64,000 nucleotides of DNA from Streptomyces sp. CA-210063 (GTDB taxonomy: Bacteria; Actinomycetota; Actinomycetes; Streptomycetales; Streptomycetaceae): positions 2,852,001-2,916,000 of the forward strand of contig NZ_CP102512.1 in assembly GCF_024612015.1 (NCBI RefSeq), read 5' to 3'. A model generated the notes under the pieces. It was not told where the DNA came from and made no database searches. It worked only from the letters and a program-made list of their open reading frames with translations. Positions within the stretch are counted from its first letter, which is position 1. Each line of letters begins with the position of its first letter. Of this stretch, positions 18,320 through 28,230 are shown in pieces. The position numbers were made by a program, and so were the translations under genes.

Positions 18320-18380
18320 ATCTGTCGTCGCCAGATGCGCAAGGGGCGTTTCGGTCGCTCTCCCGGCGGAAGGGATCGCT

Positions 18381-19796
18381 CTAGTAAGCGCGCGCCACGA
18401 CAGCGACGTTACCGGGTGCGTCGGAGGAGTCGGGCACCGACCCGTCCTCGGCGACCAGACACCGTACGGTCACCGCGTGCTCCCCGAGCTTGTTCTCGCC
18501 GTCCTCGCCCAGCGTCGACCAGGGGATACGCGCCCAACCGCCGGCCGCGGCGGCCTCGATCGCCTCGTCGAGCGTGGACACCTCGGTCGTACGGGACTCG
18601 CGGCGCTCGCGCGACTGCTTCAGCAGGAGCGCCTGGTCCTCTTCGAGAAGGGTGGGCAGCAGGCGTACGAGTGAGTCGAGGGCGACCGGTTCCTTGCCGC
18701 CCGGGATGCGGCGGGCGAGCATCGCGGTGCCGTTCTCCAGGTCACGGGGGCCGACCTCGATGCGTACGGGGACGCCCTTGAGTTCCCAGTCGACGGCGCG
18801 GCGGCCGAACGGGATGTCCGTGCGGTCGTCCACCTGGACGCGGATGCCCGCGGCCTTCAGCCGATCGCCGAGCTCGCGGACCTTGGCCAGAACCGCGTCG
18901 TCGCCCTTGATCGCGAGGACGACGGCCTGGACCTGGGCCAGCCGGGGCGGGACCCGGAGGCCGTTGTCGTCGCCGTGCATCATCACCAGGGCGCCGATCA
19001 TGCGGGTGGTGGAGCCCCAGGAGGTCTGCCAGACGAGTTCCTGCTTGCCCTCCTTGGACAGGTACCGGGTCTGGAAGGCCTTGGCGAAGTTCTGGCCCAG
19101 CTCGTGGCTGGTGGCCATCTGGAGGGCTTTGCCGTCGCCCATCATGCCCTCGAGGGTGAGGGTGTTGATGGCGCCCGCGAAGCGCTCCTTGACGGTCTTG
19201 CGGCCAGGGACGACGTCCATCGCGAGGACGTTCACCATGAAGTCCTCGTAGACCTCCCGATGGATGTGCGCGGCGAAGTCGCGCGCCTCCTCGTACGTCG
19301 CGTGCGCCGTGTGGCCCTCCTGCCAGAGGAACTCGCTCGTGCGGAGGAACAGGCGGGGGCGAAGCTCCCAACGGACCACGTTCGCCCACTGGTTGATCAG
19401 CAACGGCAGGTCGCGGTAGCTCTGGACCCACTTCGAGAAGTAGTCGTTGATGATCATCTCGGAGGTGGGGCGGACCACGGCGGGCTCTTCGAGTTCCTTG
19501 CCGCCGCCGTGCGTCACCACGGCCAGCTCGGGCGCGAAGCCCTCGACGTGCTCGGCCTCGCGAGTGAGGTACGACTGCGGGATCAGGAGCGGGAAGTACG
19601 CGTTCTGCGTGCCCGTCTCCTTGATCCGGGTGTCCATCTCCTGCTGCATCCGCTCCCACAGCCCGTACCCGTACGGTCGGATGACCATGGTGCCGCGCAC
19701 CGGACCGTTGTCGGCCAGCTCGGCCTTGGTGATCAGATCCTGGTACCAGCGCGGGAAGTCGTCCGCGCGGGGCGTCAGTACGGGTGCCTTTGCCAT
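18381..19796 (-). CDS. proS: Prolyl-tRNA synthetase, short archaeal/eukaryotic-like form
   Basis: ProRS charges tRNA-Pro. The 471-residue product has class II motifs: R-P-T-S-E-M-I-I (motif 2 region), R-W-E-L-R-P-R-L-F-L-R-T-S-E-F-L-W-Q-E-G-H-T, and motif 3 around E-V-G-P-R-D-L. It lacks the editing insertion of the approximately 570-residue bacterial type. The ATG at 19796 (M-A-K-A-P-V-L-T-P) is chosen by family start. Streptomyces typically also carries a long bacterial-type ProRS elsewhere, so this may be a second enzyme; that cannot be tested here. It diverges from the methyltransferase gene. Confidence 0.93.
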   Translation of the reverse strand: MAKAPVLTPRADDFPRWYQDLITKAELADNGPVRGTMVIRPYGYGLWERMQQEMDTRIKETGTQNAYFPLLIPQSYLTREAEHVEGFAPELAVVTHGGGKELEEPAVVRPTSEMIINDYFSKWVQSYRDLPLLINQWANVVRWELRPRLFLRTSEFLWQEGHTAHATYEEARDFAAHIHREVYEDFMVNVLAMDVVPGRKTVKERFAGAINTLTLEGMMGDGKALQMATSHELGQNFAKAFQTRYLSKEGKQELVWQTSWGSTTRMIGALVMMHGDDNGLRVPPRLAQVQAVVLAIKGDDAVLAKVRELGDRLKAAGIRVQVDDRTDIPFGRRAVDWELKGVPVRIEVGPRDLENGTAMLARRIPGGKEPVALDSLVRLLPTLLEEDQALLLKQSRERRESRTTEVSTLDEAIEAAAAGGWARIPWSTLGEDGENKLGEHAVTVRCLVAEDGSVPDSSDAPGNVAVVARAY

Positions 19797-19998
19797 GGCG
19801 CGATGGTACGGGTCCACGTTGCGGGGACGTGAATTCTTTTGTCCGCGCGCAGGCAGTCCGCAAGCCGGTGTCCGAGACCCCTGGACGACTCGCCGAGTGC
19901 GGAGTTTCCTGGCATACGGGGGAAGTGCGACCGCGCACTGCCACGGGGGCCAGGAAATCCGGCAACAGCAACTCACGGCGGATTGGGGCGCTTTCGAT

Positions 19999-20859
19999 AT
20001 GACACCTACGCTCGTGCGGCAGCGACTGCCTCGCGCGGGGGCCACATCCCGCGTGGACCAGTGTGCACGCGCGCGTGACTGGGCCGAGATCCAGGAACGG
20101 ATGCTGGTACCGCTGTACGAGGCCGTCTACCGGCGGCTCGACGTCGGCACCGGTACGCGACTGCTGGGCCTCGGCTGCGGGTCGGGCCTCGCGCTGCTGA
20201 TGGCGGCGTCGCGGGGCGCCGCGGTCACCGGCGTCGACGCGTCGTCGCCCGAGAGAATGGCTCTCGCGCGGGAGCGTCTGCTGCCGGAGGCCAGGGGCAT
20301 GCACGCGCGCGCCGGCACCCGGGTCGTGGACGGCACTCCAAGGGACGCGGTCCGCGCCCCCGGCGACCCGCTGTACAACCTGGTGACGGCCTTCGAGCCG
20401 ATCGGCTGTCTGGCCGGTGACTCCGAGGGCCTCGGCGAACTGCTCGCCTCGGCGACCCCGCTGGCGGAACGCGGCACCCCCGTGGTCCTCGCCGGCTGGG
20501 GCCCGCCGGAGCGCTGCACCACGTCCGCCGTGCTCCGCGTGGCCACGAAACTCGCCGATCCCCTGCGCAGTGCGGGCAGTTGGCGCCCGGCTCTGCGGGA
20601 CGACCTGGAGGAGGTCGCCCAGCGGGCCGGCCTGAAACCGGACGGTTCCGGACGCGTGGCCTGCCCCTTCGGGTACGCCAACGTGGACAACGCGGTACGG
20701 GGGCTGCTGTCCACCGGCCTGTTCGACGCGGCGCTCAGGGCCACCGACCAGGCGCAGGTGGACAAGGAACTGACCGAGGCCCTGCACCCGCACCGCCGCC
20801 GGGACGGCACGGTGTGGATGCCGAACGTGTTCCGCTACCTGATCGCGCGGACGCCCTGA
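19999..20859 (+). CDS. SAM-dependent methyltransferase (class I)
   Basis: The 286-residue protein has a Rossmann-type motif I (L-L-G-L-G-C-G-S-G-L-A) at about residues 54-64 and an acidic loop after strand 2 (V-T-G-V-D-A-S-S). The rest is not diagnostic of substrate. The ATG at 19999 begins M-T-P-T-L-V-R-Q-R-L-P; the frame is open for 184 codons upstream, but that part overlaps proS antisense and is dismissed. The ribosome binding site is weak. It diverges from proS and converges with ffh. Confidence 0.85.
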   Translation: MTPTLVRQRLPRAGATSRVDQCARARDWAEIQERMLVPLYEAVYRRLDVGTGTRLLGLGCGSGLALLMAASRGAAVTGVDASSPERMALARERLLPEARGMHARAGTRVVDGTPRDAVRAPGDPLYNLVTAFEPIGCLAGDSEGLGELLASATPLAERGTPVVLAGWGPPERCTTSAVLRVATKLADPLRSAGSWRPALRDDLEEVAQRAGLKPDGSGRVACPFGYANVDNAVRGLLSTGLFDAALRATDQAQVDKELTEALHPHRRRDGTVWMPNVFRYLIARTP

Positions 20860-21115
20860 GAAGGTCTTCGAGACTTCTTCCGATGCGGGTGTGAATGGTG
20901 TGAAGAAAGCCGTCCGGCAGCGCTTTCCCTTGGCGAAGTGCCGTGCGGCAGCCATAGCCTGACGCATCGTCCAGGGGAACAACACACCCGCGTACGGGAG
21001 TTGCCACCAGAAGCACTACGAGCGACACCACACTCATGCCGTCCACGCAACGGCACCGGCGCCGCGCGCCCGGCCACACCCCCCGGCCGGTCACGCGGCG
21101 TCCGCCATGGGGCCG

Positions 21116-22666
21116 TCAGTCCATGAACTTCTTGAACTCGTCCGGCAGCTCGAAGTCCTGGGCGCCCTGCTGACCCGGCAGACCGAGGGCACCGCCCTGG
21201 GCGCCCGCGGCCCTGCGCTCGGCCTCTTCCTGCTCCTGCAGCTTGCGCTTCATCGGGTTGCCCGAGCGCTGCTTGCCCTTGGCCTTCTTGGGCTGCTTCT
21301 TGGACCGGCCGGGGCCGCCACCCATCCCGGGCATGCCCGGCATTCCGGGCATGCCGCCGCCCTGGGCCATGCGGGACATCATCTTGCGGGCCTCGAAGAA
21401 CCGCTCGACGAGGTTCTTCACCGCGCTGACCTCGACACCGGAACCCTTGGCGATACGAGCGCGGCGCGAGCCGTTGATGATCGTCGGCTCCTGGCGCTCG
21501 CCCGGGGTCATCGACTTGATGATCGCGGCCGTGCGGTCGACGTCGCGCTCGTCGATGTTGTTGATCTGGTCCTTGATCTGCCCCATGCCGGGCAGCATGC
21601 CGAGCAGCTTGCTGATGCTGCCCATCTTCCTGACCTGCTCCATCTGGGCCAGGAAGTCGTCGAGCGTGAAGTCCTGTCCCTTCTTGGACGCCAGCTTGGA
21701 GGCCATCTTCTGGGCCTCTTCCTGGCTGAAGGTCTTCTCCGCCTGCTCGATCAGGGTGAGCAGGTCACCCATGTCGAGGATGCGGGAGGCCATCCGGTCC
21801 GGGTGGAACGCGTCGAAGTCGTCGAGCTTCTCGCCGTTCGACGCGAACATGATCGGCTTACCGGTGACCGAGGCGATCGACAGGGCGGCACCACCGCGGG
21901 CGTCACCGTCGAGCTTGGAGAGCACCACACCGTCGAAGCCGACGCCGTCCCGGAAGGACTCGGCCGTGTTGACGGCGTCCTGACCGATCATGGCGTCGAC
22001 GACGAAGAGGATCTCGTCCGGGGAGACCGCGTCCCGGATGTCGGCGGCCTGCCGCATCATCTCCTGGTCGATGCCCAGGCGGCCCGCGGTGTCGACGACC
22101 ACGATGTCGTGGACCTTCGACTTGGCGAAGTCGATGGAGTCCTTGGCGACCTTGACCGGGTCGCCCACGCCGTTGCCCGGCTCGGGGGCGTAGACCGCCA
22201 CACCGGCGCGCTCGGCGACGACACTGAGCTGGTTCACGGCGTTGGGGCGCTGGAGGTCACAGGCGACGAGGAGCGGCGAGTGGCCCTGCTCCTTCAGCCA
22301 CCGGCCGAGCTTGCCCGCGAGGGTCGTCTTACCGGCACCCTGCAGACCGGCGAGCATGATCACGGTCGGCGGGTTCTTGGCGAAGCGGAGGCGGCGGGTC
22401 TCGCCGCCGAGGATCCCGACCAGCTCCTCGTTGACGATCTTGAGGACCTGCTGGGCGGGGTTCAGCGCCTTGGAGACCTCGGCGCCGAGCGCGCGCTCCT
22501 TGACGTTCTTGATGAAGCCCCGGACGACCGGCAGCGCGACGTCCGCTTCCAGGAGCGCGATGCGGATCTCGCGTGCCGTGGCGTCGATGTCCGCCTCGGA
22601 AAGGCGACCCTTGCCCCGCAGGTTCTTGAAAGTCGCTGAGAGGCGATCGGAGAGCGTATCGAACAC
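21116..22666 (-). CDS. ffh: Signal recognition particle GTPase Ffh
   Basis: Ffh with 4.5S RNA targets nascent membrane proteins to FtsY. The 516-residue product has an N domain, a G domain with G-L-Q-G-A-G-K-T-T near residue 105, D-T-A-G-R-L and S-K-L-D-G-D-A-R-G-G, and a Met/Gly-rich M domain ending near the C-terminus. The start is GTG at 22666 (V-F-D-T-L-S-D-R-L). Longer in-frame versions lack family similarity. It is 151 nt downstream of the glnD stop, with a terminator between. Its partner ftsY is 8 kb away in this window. Confidence 0.98.
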   Translation of the reverse strand: MFDTLSDRLSATFKNLRGKGRLSEADIDATAREIRIALLEADVALPVVRGFIKNVKERALGAEVSKALNPAQQVLKIVNEELVGILGGETRRLRFAKNPPTVIMLAGLQGAGKTTLAGKLGRWLKEQGHSPLLVACDLQRPNAVNQLSVVAERAGVAVYAPEPGNGVGDPVKVAKDSIDFAKSKVHDIVVVDTAGRLGIDQEMMRQAADIRDAVSPDEILFVVDAMIGQDAVNTAESFRDGVGFDGVVLSKLDGDARGGAALSIASVTGKPIMFASNGEKLDDFDAFHPDRMASRILDMGDLLTLIEQAEKTFSQEEAQKMASKLASKKGQDFTLDDFLAQMEQVRKMGSISKLLGMLPGMGQIKDQINNIDERDVDRTAAIIKSMTPGERQEPTIINGSRRARIAKGSGVEVSAVKNLVERFFEARKMMSRMAQGGGMPGMPGMPGMGGGPGRSKKQPKKAKGKQRSGNPMKRKLQEQEEAERRAAGAQGGALGLPGQQGAQDFELPDEFKKFMD

Positions 22667-22782
22667 GGCGGTGTCGGTCCTCGGAGTCGGGGGCAGTCTG
22701 GGTTGCCCTCCAGGGTATCTGTCTGGGTGTGGTCGGGTCTCCACCCCTGTGGACAACGGTCGGTCGCGCCCGATTCCACAGG

Positions 22783-22810
22783 GGGTACGGGGCCCGGCGG
22801 CCCCGTACCC
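22783..22810 (-). terminator. glnD operon terminator
   Basis: GGGTACGGGGC at 22783-22793 and its complement at 22800-22810 form an 11-bp perfect stem with a 6-nt loop, beginning 8 nt after the glnD stop. It ends the amtB-glnK-glnD transcript before ffh. Confidence 0.8.
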
Positions 22811-22817
22811 GTCGTGT

Positions 22818-25268
22818 TCAGCCGCGCAGGGTCTCCTCCAGCTTCCGCGCCAGGGACGCCGCCTCGTCGCCCGGAAGCGGTGCGCCCTTCGGCCCGGTCA
22901 CGTAGAAGGCGTCCACGGCGTTGGCGCCCAGCGTGCTGACGTGCGCGCTGCGCACCCGTACGTTCGCGTCCTCCAGGGCGCGCCCGATCCGGTGCAGCAG
23001 GCCCGGGGCGTCCTGGGCGCGCACCTCGATGACCGTGGCGTGCCGGGAGGCGGCCGGGGCCACCGTGACGCGCGGCGGGGGCGCGACGACACCGCGCCGC
23101 CGGGGGTAGGCGGCGTCGCGCTCGGCCAGCCGCCCGGCGATGTCCAGCGAGCCGTCCAGCGCTCTGACGAGGTCGGCGCGGAGCCGGGCGGCCTGGGGCA
23201 GCGAGCCGTACTCGGCGGCCACCCGCCAGTTCAGGAGCAGTACGGAGCCCTCGACGCCGTCCGGCAGGTCGAGCGCCCGGAGTTCTGCCGTGCGCACGGT
23301 GAGCCGGTGCATGGCGAGGACGCCGGCGACCGTGGGCAGGACGCCCGGCTGGTCGGGGACGGCGATGAGGAGTTCCACACCCAGGGGTTCCGGGTCGGCC
23401 TTCTCGTCCTTCTCCTCGGCGGCGGCCTCGGTCTGCGCGCGCAGCGACAGCACGGGCCCGCCCGTGCGGAACGCCTCGATGGCGAGCCGCTCCTGCTCGG
23501 CGCTGGTCTCGCCGGGCTCCGGCTCCTGCGGGGCGTCCCCGGCGAACAGCGCGTCCACTCGCTGGACCAGCTCGGACACGAGCGAGGCACGCCACGACGA
23601 CCAGGCGGCGGGCCCGGTGGCCAGCGCGTCCGACTCGGTCAGCGCGTGCAGCAGTTCGAGCGTGCCCGGCGATCCGACGGCCTCGGCCACGGACCGGACG
23701 GTGGCCGGGTCCTCCAGATCACGCCGGGTGGCCGTGTCGACCAGCAGCAGATGATGCCGTACCAGGGTGGAGAGGACCGCCACGTCCTCGCGGTCGAAGC
23801 CGATCCTGGCGGCCACGTCCTTGGCGATGATCTCGCCGGCGACGGAGTGGTCGCCGGGCCAGCCCTTGCCGATGTCGTGCAGCAGCGCGGCGACGAGCAG
23901 GAGGTCGGGCCGGTGGACCCGGCGGGTCAGTTCGGAGGCCCGGACGGCGGTCTCGATGAGATGCCGGTCGACGGTCCAGATGTGCACGGCGTTGCGCTGC
24001 GGCCGGCAGCGGACCCGCTCCCAGTCCGGCAGCAACTGCGTGATGAGGCCCTCGGCCTCCAGCGCCTCCCAGACGTCGACGGTCGGGCGCCCGGAACCCA
24101 GCAGGGTCACGAGCTGCTCGCGCGCCTCGGCGGGCCAGGGCGTCGGCAGTGGCCGGGCGGCGGCCGCCAGCCGCCGTACGGCGTGCAGGGAGAGCGGCAG
24201 TCCGGCCTGGGCGGCAGCGGCGGCGGCGCGCAGCGGCAGCACCGGATCCCGCTCGGGGCGGGCGGCGCGCGCGAGCACGACCTCTCCGTCCTGCTCGACC
24301 ACGCCCTCCGCCAGCGGGGACCGCTCGGGAGCCGGCTTCCCGCCACCGAGCATGGCGCGCAACCGAGGCCGCACGGCGCGCGAACGCAGCACGCGCCCCA
24401 CTTCACGCCAGGTCACATCACTGGCGTACGAGATCACGCGCGCCGCTTCGTACACCTGGCGCAGCAGCGTGTCGGCGTCCAGCAGCCCCAGCTCGGCGGC
24501 GACCTGGTCCTGTTCCTGGAGCGCGAGCCGGTCGGTCGCGCGCCCGGTGGTGAGATGCAGTGCGTCCCGTACGTCGAGGAGCCGGCGGCGTGCGTCCGCG
24601 AGCCCCTCACGCGGGGCGTCGGCCAGCCAGGAGGCGGCGACGGCCCGGAGAGCCGTGCCATCGCGCAGCCCGCCCCGCGCCTCCTTGAGGTCGGGTTCCA
24701 GCAGGTACTGCAGCTCCCCCTGCCGCTCGGCCCGCTCGGCGCACAGCTCCTGGAGTTCCGGGAGGCGTTTGGGGGCCTGGTTGCGCCAGTCGGCGAGGAC
24801 GGCGGTGCGCAGTCCGGCGGTCAGTCCCAGATCACCGGCGATGTGCCGGGCGTCCAGCAGCCCCAGCTGCACCTTGAGGTCCTCGCCGGCGGTCTTGCGG
24901 GCCTCGGCGGGGGTGCGGACCGAGTGGTCGAGGGCCAGCCCCAGATCCCAGACCGGGTACCAGATGCGGTCGGCCAGCGCGGCCACCGCCTCCTCGTCGG
25001 ACCCGTCGTGCAGGAGCAGCAGATCGAGGTCGCTGCGGGGCGAGAGCTCGCCGCGCCCGTATCCCCCGACGGCGACCAGCGAGGCCCCGCGCAGTTCGGA
25101 GGCGCCCGCGCCGAAAAGTCCCGCGAGCCAGTCGTCGGTCAGCTCGGCCAGGGCCGAACGGCGCGGCGGCCCGGACTGCGCCCCCTCCTGGAGGAGGCGC
25201 AGCCGGGCCGCCGCGTAGCCGCTGGGTCCCGAGTCCTCTGCATCCGTACGTACGTCCGTACTCGTCAC
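22818..25268 (-). CDS. glnD: PII nucleotidyltransferase GlnD
   Basis: In Streptomyces GlnD adenylylates GlnK on Tyr51. The 816-residue product has the nucleotidyltransferase motif G-G-Y-G-R-G-E-L-S-P-R-S-D-L-D-L near residue 70, a GlnE/D-type helical region, an HD domain (A-A-L-L-H-D-I-G-K-G near 460), and two ACT domains near the C-terminus (the second around V-I-E-V-R-A-Q-D-A-P-G-L-L-H). The start is GTG at 25268. It follows glnK by 26 nt and closes the amtB-glnK-glnD operon. Confidence 0.97.
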   Translation of the reverse strand: MTSTDVRTDAEDSGPSGYAAARLRLLQEGAQSGPPRRSALAELTDDWLAGLFGAGASELRGASLVAVGGYGRGELSPRSDLDLLLLHDGSDEEAVAALADRIWYPVWDLGLALDHSVRTPAEARKTAGEDLKVQLGLLDARHIAGDLGLTAGLRTAVLADWRNQAPKRLPELQELCAERAERQGELQYLLEPDLKEARGGLRDGTALRAVAASWLADAPREGLADARRRLLDVRDALHLTTGRATDRLALQEQDQVAAELGLLDADTLLRQVYEAARVISYASDVTWREVGRVLRSRAVRPRLRAMLGGGKPAPERSPLAEGVVEQDGEVVLARAARPERDPVLPLRAAAAAAQAGLPLSLHAVRRLAAAARPLPTPWPAEAREQLVTLLGSGRPTVDVWEALEAEGLITQLLPDWERVRCRPQRNAVHIWTVDRHLIETAVRASELTRRVHRPDLLLVAALLHDIGKGWPGDHSVAGEIIAKDVAARIGFDREDVAVLSTLVRHHLLLVDTATRRDLEDPATVRSVAEAVGSPGTLELLHALTESDALATGPAAWSSWRASLVSELVQRVDALFAGDAPQEPEPGETSAEQERLAIEAFRTGGPVLSLRAQTEAAAEEKDEKADPEPLGVELLIAVPDQPGVLPTVAGVLAMHRLTVRTAELRALDLPDGVEGSVLLLNWRVAAEYGSLPQAARLRADLVRALDGSLDIAGRLAERDAAYPRRRGVVAPPPRVTVAPAASRHATVIEVRAQDAPGLLHRIGRALEDANVRVRSAHVSTLGANAVDAFYVTGPKGAPLPGDEAASLARKLEETLRG

Positions 25269-25294
25269 CCAGCGACTCCTGTTCTTCTCTTCGG

Positions 25295-26919
<1,625 letters not shown>

Positions 26920-27273
26920 TGCCGGTATCTCCTCATGGTCGGAACGGCCCGTGCGGATGCTGAAGCTTGGGGGAGCTCTCGGGGAGGGCCGACTGTGCTC
27001 AGGAGACTGACGCAGCACCGTTTCACAGGGAGATTGGAAATGTTTCCTGGACGTGACGAAGGCCCCCATCACGTTACAGACATGTGAAACGTGAATCTCG
27101 GAGGATTCATCCCGTGTGGGGCCCGGCCTCTGCGGACCCCTCGGCGGATAACGGTTTCGTATCCGATGGAACTTCCGGTGATGTTCGCTTTTCCCGGGCG
27201 GTCCCCGGCTCGGGCGAGGACGTGTGCACCCGCCCTCACCCGAGCCGGATCGTCTACCGACCCGCCGGACGCG
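26920..27273 (-). promoter_or_regulatory. amtB control region with a GlnR-type box
   Basis: This 354-nt spacer separates amtB from the secreted-protein gene upstream. On the minus strand GTCAC-N6-GAAAC occurs at 27057-27042, an exact fit to the GlnR consensus gTnAC-n6-GaAAC, and a further GTAAC half-site lies at 27077-27073. The spacing of the two half-sites (20 nt) is not the canonical 22. Nitrogen control by GlnR is established for amtB-glnK-glnD in Streptomyces, so this is a likely activator site. Confidence 0.7.
27207..27246 (-). terminator. Terminator of the cysteine-rich secreted protein gene
   Basis: The segment 27207-27219 pairs with 27234-27246 along 13 bases (one G-U pair in the minus-strand RNA) with a 14-nt loop, beginning about 28 nt after the stop at 27274. 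Confidence 0.6.
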
Positions 27274-27915
27274 TCATCGCTTGACGCAGACCTTCACGGT
27301 CTTGGTCCAGGAGTCCGACTTGCCCTTGACGTACGCGGTGATCTCCGGGCGCGCGGAGAGGCACAGCTTCTCCTTCTTGAGGGAGACGCGGACCATACCG
27401 TCGAACTTCGCCGGACGGCCGCTGTTGCTCTGCGCGTACTTCCACAGGGTCTCGTTGTAGGTGGTGGCGCGCGTCGCGGCCTTGCGCTTGCCGCACTCCA
27501 GGGTCGGTGTGACGGAGATACTCCACACACCCACGGCCACCTTGGCGTTCATCTTGCACTTCGTGCTCTCGTACCAGCGCTGGGTCAGCTCCAGCTTGGT
27601 GAGCTTCGCCCGCTTGCCACCGGAACAGCTGGTGTAGGTGGTGGCCGTCATGCTCGGGTCCTTGAGCTTCACGTCCGTGTAGGCGTGATCCTTGGCGCCC
27701 TTCATCTTCCAGTAGTAGTGCTTGAACTCGACCCGGCCGGTGAGCTTCACATAGACACAGCGCTTCAGCGGCTTGGACCACATCGTCACGGTCGCGCTGT
27801 ACGGCTTGCTGTGCGAGGTCTTTGCGACCGCACCCGCATTGGGCGCCATGCCCATGACGAGCGCGAGGGAGGACGCGCCCACCGCGACGGCGGACGCGAC
27901 TGACTTGCTCTGCAT
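27274..27915 (-). CDS. Cysteine-containing secreted protein of unknown function
   Basis: The 213-residue protein starts M-Q-S-K-S-V-A-S-A-V-A-V-G and has a signal peptide with A-G-A-V-A as a likely cleavage region near residue 28. The mature part is Lys/Thr-rich and holds six cysteines (K-R-C-V-Y, T-S-C-S-G, T-K-C-K-M, L-E-C-G-K, K-L-C-L-S, K-V-C-V-K), suitable for three disulfides. No known domain was recognised. The ATG at 27915 is chosen; the frame upstream (20 codons) is not signal-like. It lies between nsdA and the amtB operon, same strand, and has its own terminator. Confidence 0.8.
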   Translation of the reverse strand: MQSKSVASAVAVGASSLALVMGMAPNAGAVAKTSHSKPYSATVTMWSKPLKRCVYVKLTGRVEFKHYYWKMKGAKDHAYTDVKLKDPSMTATTYTSCSGGKRAKLTKLELTQRWYESTKCKMNAKVAVGVWSISVTPTLECGKRKAATRATTYNETLWKYAQSNSGRPAKFDGMVRVSLKKEKLCLSARPEITAYVKGKSDSWTKTVKVCVKR

Positions 27916-28230
27916 ATCCGGTTTTCCCCGTTCCCCGTAGTTTCTCTGGTCGGCGCGCCAACTGCACGCGCACACCGTGGAGTTGGCGCCACCCGCACGG
28001 GCGGCGCGGACGCCACTCTAGTCACCGAGGTTGACACGGGCACGCCACGTTACAGAACAAGGATCAAACTCGTTACAGTCCATCAGCTTTGCAAATATCC
28101 GGCGAACAGCCGAGGCATGAGCCGACCACGGCGGGCCATCCGTTGACCTGGCATGGGGGAGCCGAGTCGGGCAGTAGGGATGGCCTGCCGCGGCCGGGGT
28201 CGAGGGCCCGCAGGATTCCGCGGGTCGGCG
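27916..28230 (-). promoter_or_regulatory. Upstream region of the secreted-protein gene
   Basis: A 315-nt spacer without a gene. Two direct copies of CGTTACAG (28048-28055 and 28071-28078, period 23) precede a TAGAGT string on the minus strand at 28020-28015 that could be a -10 element. CGTTACAG also occurs upstream of amtB at 27072-27079. No -35 with good spacing was seen. Confidence 0.4.

Noticed and set aside
27254..27973. Second overlapping minus-strand frame at the secreted-protein gene
   Set aside because: It is Arg/Gly/Gln-rich with no signal peptide; the overlapping frame (27274-27915) has a signal peptide and cysteine pattern.
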